A stretch of 11,600 bases of DNA from Phoronis ovalis (Eukaryota; Phoronida; Phoronidae): positions 39,263 to 50,862 of the forward strand of contig JAOXYB010026956.1 in NCBI GenBank assembly GCA_028565635.1. The letters run 5' to 3'. Position 1 is the first letter of the stretch. Each line of letters starts with the position of its first letter. The notes beneath the pieces are model-generated. The model saw only the letters and a program-made list of their open reading frames with translations, ran no database searches and had not been told where the DNA came from. A program made the position numbers and the translations under genes. Positions 9,901 through 11,600 of this stretch are shown here, piece after piece.

Positions 9901-11370
9901 TTACATACTATTTTTGTTTTTTTAGCAATACATGCCAATTATATTTCCGAGATATGACTGAGCGACAATGCTTTATAAATGACACTGTAACAGTAAAATT
10001 TTTTAATGACGTTTTCATCATTCATAACCAAACATTAGTTATAAACATGAATTATGCAATTGTATCTGCTCATAAATTGTTACTTTTAAGAAAAAGGAAT
10101 AAAATCAACAATATATTAAGATAAATCCATAACAGACTGTTTCAATTGTTGTATGAGTCCAACACATCGGTTCAAGTACAAAGACGCTAAATGAAGGGAA
10201 ATGAAAAGTAGCTATAACAGATGCAGACTTTCTCGGTATTATAATACGACTCCATACCTTGACAATCTTTTGAGAATTCAAACTCGTGATATACTGTATA
10301 GCCACCATCTCCTCTGAAGCCAACACGGCAGTCACTACAGATGGCACGAATCACGCTGTTGAGTACAGTGTTTTCTGGTGGTGGTACACCATCTGTGCAG
10401 TTCCTAGCATGACCACAGGGGTTAAGCTCAAGGCTACATCCAGGAATATCTACAAATAAACGACACATAATCTACTCACACATAAAGTGGTGGAGTAGTT
10501 ATAATAAATACTTGCCACTGAAAATACCCAAATTCTTGCCACTTTTCTCACTAGTGTTACCTAGCAAAGTTGATGAATAAATATTTCATACAGTTAGTAA
10601 CGTGCTAGTACCGCACCAGTTGTATCTTGAAGTTTGAACAAAAAATTATACTTATTAATGTAGAGAATTAAAACATTCTTACTTTCTGGACATTGCATGC
10701 TTACCTACGCATTCTCCAGATCTGCCTGTACCAGTATACCCAGGTTTACAGTGACACACTGCTGTTAGACTAGGAGGGGGTACATCAAAGCAGAAGGCAT
10801 GGGGATCACAAGGGTTTAATTCTAGTGAACAGGAATCAATATCTACAAACATTACAATATATAATTATTTACCAAAACCAAAAAGTACAATTAAATGTTT
10901 GCCAACTCTTCTGTTGCTATCATATTTTTAAACAAAAAATGTATTAAATACATGCTTTTATTAATCATTTTTATAATTATACGGTTAATAGACCACATCT
11001 TACATTAAATCTCCAAAATTAAAACAACCTGTGATTCAGATTTTTTGTAATTTTAAACTCATTTATTTGAACTGATTTTATGCAATTTTACTGTATGAAC
11101 CTCAGAAACAACACCTACCGATACATCTCCCGCTGGCTACACTAAGAACAGACCCTTCAGCACACTGTCCACAATCGTATCCACCAGGTCCTTCTGCAGG
11201 GGCAGGCGCTGGCCTGTCATAACATTGCAAACCAGCTGCACAGGGATTTCCACTTGAGCAGGCATTTGCATCGATACAACAATCTTCTGAGCCTTCGACT
11301 TTCAAACCATTAATGCAGGTGGGATCTGTACTGGGTACATAACCTGGGCCACAGTCACCACAAGTATAAC
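709..11370 (-). CDS. Partial gene: thrombospondin-type EGF array, MAM domain, calcium-binding EGF array
   Basis: One gene spans the window on the minus strand, with 18 internal exons (E1 to E18, numbered in transcription order from 11370 down to 709). The joined exons give 3328 bases of uninterrupted frame. Domain order is: end of one EGF, twelve complete thrombospondin-type EGF modules (E1-E12), one MAM domain (E13-E15), six complete Notch/fibrillin-type EGF modules (E15-E18) and the start of a seventh. All introns are GT-AG. All junctions are phase 1 except E14/E15 and the donor of E18, which are phase 2. Such proteins are extracellular matrix or adhesion molecules stabilised by disulfides and calcium (family knowledge). 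First and last exons lie outside the window, so secretion versus membrane anchoring cannot be decided. I do not recognise an exact named orthologue; combinations of EGF and MAM modules are common among invertebrate adhesion proteins. Confidence 0.9.
995..1458 (-). other. Intron E17/E18, 464 bases
   Basis: GTATGT donor and TTATTACAG acceptor. It contains a T-run near 1256-1263 and a CArG-like box (ccatatttag, near 1161) with one mismatch. No gene or repeat was recognised. Confidence 0.8.
1459..1692 (-). CDS. Exon E17: end of EGF B, EGF C, most of EGF D
   Basis: Acceptor CTTTTTCAG, donor GTATGT, phase 1-1, 78 codons. It begins GDNCED, completing EGF B. EGF C is [18 protein letters not shown], then [12 protein letters not shown], a calcium-binding type with the O-fucose consensus C-R-N-G-A-T-C; its Asx-hydroxylation site has H instead of F/Y. 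EGF D is [16 protein letters not shown], then [18 protein letters not shown], with an intact Asx-hydroxylation consensus; its last cysteine is in E18. These modules resemble Notch, Crumbs and fibrillin EGFs rather than the thrombospondin type. Confidence 0.94.
1693..2180 (-). other. Intron E16/E17, 488 bases
   Basis: It opens with the unusual donor GTTGGT and closes with a good polypyrimidine acceptor CTTTTTCAG. An (AT)7 dinucleotide run lies 37-50 bases upstream of the acceptor, near where a branch point would fall. No gene was recognised. Confidence 0.8.
1731..1744. repeat. (AT)7 microsatellite
   Basis: Seven perfect AT units directly after an A-run, inside the E16/E17 intron. On the transcribed strand it lies about 40-50 bases before the E17 acceptor. 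Confidence 0.85.
2181..2360 (-). CDS. Exon E16: EGF A (seven cysteines) and most of EGF B
   Basis: Acceptor TTCTCACCAG, donor GTTGGT (weak), phase 1-1, 60 codons. EGF A continues from E15: EGTC, then [15 protein letters not shown]. It has three consecutive cysteines where the family has C-x-C, so seven in all. EGF B follows as [16 protein letters not shown], then [18 protein letters not shown]. It has a calcium-binding start, the O-glucose consensus C-A-S-N-P-C, and the Asx-hydroxylation consensus C-x-D-x(4)-Y-x-C-x-C. The intron cuts EGF B before its last cysteine; E17 supplies DNC. Reading past the donor gives eight further codons after the split glycine, then TAG (2155-2157). Confidence 0.92.
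2361..2862 (-). other. Intron E15/E16, 502 bases
   Basis: GTAAGT donor and TTCTCACCAG acceptor. It contains a short AT-rich palindromic stretch (aatttaaatttaaatt, near 2500). No coding signal on either strand. Confidence 0.8.
2863..3113 (-). CDS. Exon E15: MAM domain end plus start of EGF A
   Basis: Acceptor TTTTTTTTAG, donor GTAAGT, phase 2 in and phase 1 out, 251 bases. MAM features are [20 protein letters not shown], then [12 protein letters not shown], then [13 protein letters not shown], matching the family's W...W, F-x-V-x-F-E and D-I-A-L-D-D-I strands. A lone cysteine sits just before the F-Q-L-V strand (SNCMDF). Near residues 10-15 is the basic motif R-V-R-R (3077-3088), which fits a furin-type consensus. 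The exon ends [10 protein letters not shown], giving the first two cysteines of the next EGF, a sequon N-S-T, and an O-glucose-type C-x-S-x-A-C. The MAM thus runs straight into EGF A with no linker. Confidence 0.93.
3243..3386. repeat. Two diverged copies of a ~46-48 base AT-rich direct repeat
   Basis: Copy one is about 3243-3290 and copy two about 3341-3386. Shared anchors, in the same order, are atatttaa, ttgtt, act, caaag and atta. Spacing between starts is about 98-100 bases. Similarity is partial, and in AT-rich DNA chance cannot be excluded. Confidence 0.4.
3763..3801. repeat. Imperfect inverted repeat with four-base loop
   Basis: The left arm caagcatatatgcttta (3763-3779) pairs with the right arm taaagccatgcatgcttg (3784-3801) around the loop TGTA. 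Two mismatches and one unpaired base are needed. The left arm also contains its own 14-base palindrome (aagcatatatgctt). It lies in the E14/E15 intron. Confidence 0.6.
3894..4044 (-). CDS. Exon E14: MAM domain, middle third
   Basis: Acceptor CTGTTTCAG, donor GTAAGT, phase 1 in and phase 2 out, 151 bases. It reads [13 protein letters not shown], then [11 protein letters not shown], then [21 protein letters not shown]. These match the MAM strands GxYxxxE, A-x-L-x-S-P and C-L-x-F-W-Y-H-M-x-G. The conserved third cysteine of the family (start of the C-L-x-F-W-Y-H strand) is absent; the position reads M/S. This is one of only two phase 2 boundaries in the window. Confidence 0.93.
4045..4406 (-). 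other. Intron E13/E14, 362 bases, inside the MAM domain
   Basis: GTAAGC donor, CTGTTTCAG acceptor, phase 1. No other signal was seen on either strand. Confidence 0.8.
4407..4580 (-). CDS. Exon E13: MAM domain, N-terminal third
   Basis: Acceptor TAATTTTAG, donor GTAAGC, phase 1-1, 58 codons. It starts [16 protein letters not shown], the MAM opening C-[DN]-[FM]-E/D...C-x-W with its first disulfide pair. It continues [12 protein letters not shown], the typical WxRxxGxx strand, and [15 protein letters not shown], which matches the DHT turn before GxYxxxE. MAM domains are about 160-170 residue jelly-roll adhesion modules found in meprins, neuropilins and receptor tyrosine phosphatases, where they promote dimerisation or adhesion (family knowledge). 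Confidence 0.93.
4836..4985 (-). CDS. Exon E12: last thrombospondin-type EGF before the MAM domain
   Basis: Acceptor TTTTGCAG, donor GTGAAT, phase 1-1, 50 codons. It begins [18 protein letters not shown] and ends [18 protein letters not shown]. Of all modules here it is the closest to genuine thrombospondin/COMP EGF repeats, whose hallmark is C-F-x-G-V-x-C followed by C-x-x-C-P-x-G (family knowledge). The C3-C4 loop is longer than in thrombospondins ([14 protein letters not shown]). The junction with E13 gives G, and a two-residue link leads into the MAM domain. Confidence 0.92.
4986..5400 (-). other. Intron E11/E12, 415 bases
   Basis: GTAAGT donor, TTTTGCAG acceptor. Short open frames on both strands have no splice support or domain pattern. 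No repeat was recognised. Confidence 0.8.
5401..5577 (-). CDS. Exon E11: thrombospondin-type EGF module (C-x-x-C type)
   Basis: Acceptor AATTTTCAG, donor GTAAGT, phase 1-1, 59 codons. It begins [16 protein letters not shown], then [21 protein letters not shown], then [18 protein letters not shown]. Six cysteines. An N-glycosylation sequon N-G-T lies in the C5-C6 loop. The C-x-x-C pair and the G-D-G-x-G-P-N-G-C ending link it to E4, E7 and E8. Confidence 0.92.
5578..6255 (-). other. Intron E10/E11, 678 bases
   Basis: GTAAGA donor, AATTTTCAG acceptor. The first 125 bases on the transcribed strand carry the in-frame continuation of E10 described separately. The remainder is AT-rich with no recognised content. 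Confidence 0.8.
6131..6255 (-). other. Open in-frame continuation of E10 into its intron, ending in TAG
   Basis: Beyond the E10 donor the frame stays open for 40 codons after the split glycine and stops at TAG (6131-6133). The predicted tail contains [16 protein letters not shown] and then [12 protein letters not shown]. Both echo the end of E10 itself ([17 protein letters not shown]): YEN, then RP, then QC. This looks like a diverged internal duplication of the exon end rather than random intron. It is less AT-biased than the surrounding intron. If the intron were retained, the protein would end here, before the rest of the EGF array and the MAM domain. No AATAAA was seen close downstream. 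It could also be a decayed relic. Confidence 0.4.
6256..6456 (-). CDS. Exon E10: EGF-like module with 28-residue last loop
   Basis: Acceptor TTCTACAG, donor GTAAGA, phase 1-1, 67 codons, the longest single-module exon of the N-terminal run. It begins [16 protein letters not shown], followed by a proline-rich C3-C4 loop and [14 protein letters not shown]. The C5-C6 loop then extends as [19 protein letters not shown]. There are six cysteines. The frame stays open for a further 40 codons past the donor and repeats the YEN...RP..QC pattern, so this exon may once have been, or sometimes be, longer (see separate feature). Confidence 0.9.
6457..6788 (-). other. Intron E9/E10, 332 bases
   Basis: GTATGT donor, TTCTACAG acceptor. 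Nothing further was seen. Confidence 0.8.
6789..6926 (-). CDS. Exon E9: EGF-like module (C-x-C type)
   Basis: Acceptor TTTTTGTAG, donor GTATGT, phase 1-1, 46 codons. It begins [20 protein letters not shown] and ends [15 protein letters not shown]. Six cysteines. The final base is A rather than the usual G, so the junction with E10 reads N (A plus AC) instead of D or E, giving NCY-NKNGC. The exon is short and has no ATG-started frame; it was found from the cysteine pattern and splice phase. The short G-D-G-Y-N-C ending is closest to the thrombospondin-style ending of E12. Confidence 0.9.
6927..7306 (-). other. Intron E8/E9, 380 bases
   Basis: GTATGT donor, TTTTTGTAG acceptor. Long A and T runs near 7140-7215, nothing coding. 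Confidence 0.8.
7307..7480 (-). CDS. Exon E8: EGF-like module (C-x-C type)
   Basis: Acceptor TTTTTCAG, donor GTATGT, phase 1-1, 58 codons. It begins [15 protein letters not shown], has a long C3-C4 stretch ([19 protein letters not shown]), then [17 protein letters not shown]. Six cysteines with C-S-C in positions four and five. The ending is nearly identical to E11 (G-x-G-x-G-P-N-G-C). Confidence 0.92.
7481..8133 (-). other. Intron E7/E8, 653 bases
   Basis: GTAAGT donor, TTTTTCAG acceptor. It contains a CTCF-like 13-mer (near 7852), a 68-codon plus-strand open frame (7771-7977) with no support as a gene, and a long T-run near 8026-8037. Confidence 0.8.
7852..7864 (+). promoter_or_regulatory. 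CTCF-like core motif (candidate)
   Basis: The 13-mer ccactagggggac closely resembles the bilaterian CTCF core (CCAC[CT]AGGGGGC...), departing at the position after the G-run. It is the only G-run of this kind in an AT-rich intron. A single short match may be chance, and the organism might lack CTCF. Confidence 0.2.
8134..8298 (-). CDS. Exon E7: thrombospondin-type EGF module (C-x-x-C type)
   Basis: Acceptor TTGTTGCTTAG, donor GTAAGT, phase 1-1, 55 codons. It starts [14 protein letters not shown], then a long C3-C4 loop rich in D and P ([19 protein letters not shown]), then [18 protein letters not shown]. Six cysteines. The ending G-N-G-x-G-P-x-G-C places it with E4, E6, E8 and E11. The open frame runs further upstream through the acceptor into the intron, but that part lacks EGF character. 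Confidence 0.92.
8512..8658 (-). CDS. Exon E6: EGF-like module (C-x-C type)
   Basis: Acceptor TTTGTGTTTCAG, donor GTAAAA, phase 1-1, 49 codons. It begins [16 protein letters not shown], continues with a C3-C4 loop containing [10 protein letters not shown], then [10 protein letters not shown] and the family ending GDGSGPFGC. All six cysteines are present. No ATG-started frame marks this exon; it was identified by the conserved module ending and by GT/AG in matching phase. The donor GTAAAA is weaker than most in this gene. Confidence 0.9.
8659..9141 (-). other. Intron E5/E6, 483 bases
   Basis: GTAAGT donor, TTTGTGTTTCAG acceptor. Strongly AT-rich in the middle. No coding or repeat signal was recognised. 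Confidence 0.8.
9142..9279 (-). CDS. Exon E5: EGF-like module (C-x-C type)
   Basis: Acceptor CAACATTTCAG, donor GTAAGT, phase 1-1, 46 codons. It begins [10 protein letters not shown] and ends [10 protein letters not shown], with six cysteines and C-I-C at positions four and five followed by PPGTVG. It is the same length as E2 and E9 and shares the NPC second-cysteine context with E2 and E3. Placed between E4 and E6, its junction codons give GCT-D and ECV-D. Confidence 0.92.
9280..9584 (-). other. Intron E4/E5, 305 bases
   Basis: GTTAGT donor, CAACATTTCAG acceptor. Nothing further was seen. Confidence 0.8.
9585..9764 (-). CDS. Exon E4: thrombospondin-type EGF module (C-x-x-C type)
   Basis: Acceptor TTTATTCCAG, donor GTTAGT, phase 1-1, 60 codons. 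It reads [15 protein letters not shown]..., then [13 protein letters not shown], then [20 protein letters not shown]. There are six cysteines with widened C2-C3 and C3-C4 loops. The ending G-D-G-I-G-x-x-G-C is shared with E6, E7, E8 and E11 and defines a subfamily within this gene. The donor GTTAGT departs from the common GTAAGT, yet the next exon joins in frame. The coding frame here lacks an ATG-initiated reading frame, and a longer open frame on the same strand in another phase is a shadow. Confidence 0.9.
9765..10257 (-). other. Intron E3/E4, 493 bases
   Basis: GTATGG donor, TTTATTCCAG acceptor. It has A/T runs and a twice-repeated 'ttacatacta' (near 9883 and 9901). No gene was recognised. 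Confidence 0.8.
10258..10449 (-). CDS. Exon E3: EGF-like module with RGD and long last loop
   Basis: Acceptor TTTATTTGTAG, donor GTATGG, phase 1-1, 64 codons. The module begins [18 protein letters not shown] and has six cysteines, with C-S-D-C at positions four and five. The C5-C6 loop is long (about 22 residues) and contains R-G-D in the sequence GFRGDGG (codons at 10307-10315), then [13 protein letters not shown]. An N-glycosylation sequon N-C-T lies at C3. RGD is the classic integrin-binding tripeptide. Here it sits where sister modules have G-x-G-D-G, so it may have arisen by a single change in a variable residue. Exon boundaries are supported by an in-frame match to both neighbours. Confidence 0.9.
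10705..10842 (-). CDS. Exon E2: EGF-like module (C-x-C type)
   Basis: Acceptor TTTGTAG, donor GTAAGC, phase 1-1, 46 codons, one complete module. It starts [12 protein letters not shown] and ends GRSGECV; the junction codon from E1 plus this exon gives D. Six cysteines, with C-H-C in the fourth and fifth positions and an aromatic GYTG loop. The acidic D-I-D start is calcium-site-like, but the segment after C3 lacks the full calcium-binding EGF consensus. The C1-C2 stretch SLELNPC is identical to that in E3. It is too short to have been seen as an ordinary start-to-stop reading frame and was found from splice sites and the cysteine pattern. Confidence 0.9.
11119..11370 (-). CDS. Exon E1: end of one EGF module plus one full thrombospondin-type EGF
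   Basis: Acceptor ATTATTTTAG, donor GTAGGT, phase 1-1, 84 codons. The first ~20 residues ([14 protein letters not shown]...C) finish an EGF module that began upstream, with a C-x-x-C pair. A linker follows that holds a vicinal Cys-Cys (SEDCC). Then comes a complete six-cysteine module: NAC, NPC, LQC, DC, QC, RC. The CxxxxxC spacing and the C-G-Q-C pair resemble thrombospondin EGF repeats. The C3-C4 loop is rich in proline and alanine (RPAPAPAEG). The first 45 bases of this exon and its acceptor are repeated twice more just upstream in the intron. The true exon is the copy contiguous with the rest of the frame. Confidence 0.9.
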
Positions 11371-11527
11371 CTAAAATAATGAGATGCTAATACACGAAGC
11401 TGTACTGGGTACATAATCTGGGCCACGGTCAGCACCAGTATAACGTCATGCAATCATGAGATGTTAATACACAAAGCTGTACTGGGTACATAACCTGGCC
11501 CACAGTCACCACAAGTATAACCTAAAA
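11326..11527 (-). repeat. Tandem repeat, 2.7 copies, carrying the 5' end of E1 and its acceptor
   Basis: Copy 1 is 11326-11399, copy 2 is 11400-11476 and copy 3 (partial) is 11477-11527, with periods of 74 and 77 bases. Each starts ctgtactgggtacataa. Copy 1 includes the first 45 bases of exon E1 (11326-11370) plus 29 bases of intron. Copy 3 keeps the coding stretch [14 protein letters not shown] and an intact TTTTAG acceptor at 11522-11523; it differs from copy 1 by one base in the exon-like part. Copy 2 has lost the AG (now ACG) and both cysteine codons (TGT to GGT and CGT), so it is a decayed pseudo-exon. Reading from the copy 3 acceptor runs into TGA at 11454-11456. Confidence 0.9.
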
Positions 11528-11600
11528 CAAGACAACGACGATTCGAAGAATCATCATTGTACGCTGTTTAAATTGGTTATTTGAGCGAAAGGAATTGCAT

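Noticed and set aside
709-11370. CRISPR-like or bacterial operon interpretation of the regularly spaced short coding blocks
   Set aside because: The regular spacing comes from exon-intron structure. Splice sites, phases and extracellular animal domains are unambiguous.
11539-11553. Short gattcgaagaatc inverted repeat as a possible heat-shock element
   Set aside because: The spacing of the GAA/TTC blocks does not fit the heat-shock element pattern, and the site lies within an intron.

Overview
This window is animal genomic DNA carrying the interior of one multi-exon gene on the minus strand. The evidence is 18 short coding blocks separated by AT-rich, T-tract-bearing introns of 213 to 780 bases. 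Every block is bounded by AG and GT, codon phases agree at every junction, and no stop codon interrupts the joined frame. The exons total 3328 bases, about 1108 complete codons. Neither end of the gene is present: there is no start codon or signal peptide exon on the right and no stop codon, membrane segment or poly(A) region on the left. Short introns and an EGF-rich secreted architecture suggest an invertebrate with a fairly compact genome; the species cannot be told from the sequence.

Right part (11370 down to 4836), exons E1 to E12: a run of thrombospondin-type EGF-like modules, nearly one per exon. There are twelve complete modules plus the end of one that began upstream. Almost all exons here are symmetrical phase 1-1, with the junction codon giving D or E just before the first part of the next module. 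Two subtypes occur, C-x-C and C-x-x-C at the fourth and fifth cysteines.

Middle (4580 down to 2863), exons E13 to E15: one MAM domain, split by a phase 1 and a phase 2 intron. It lacks the usual second disulfide pair.

Left part (3113 down to 709), end of E15 through E18: six complete EGF modules and the start of a seventh. These are calcium-binding, Notch/fibrillin-like modules (NIDEC, DIDEC, DINEC) with O-fucose, O-glucose and Asx-hydroxylation consensus sites. Introns here cut inside the modules rather than between them.

The likely product is a large secreted or membrane-anchored adhesion or matrix protein (inference). Points of interest: a tandem triplication of the 5' end of exon E1 including its splice acceptor; a 40-codon open continuation of exon E10 into its intron that reiterates a YEN...RP..QC motif; an odd-cysteine MAM next to a seven-cysteine EGF; an RGD in exon E3; and a weak donor after E16 whose read-through stops after nine codons. 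No RNA genes, CRISPR arrays, viral genes or recognisable transposons were seen.
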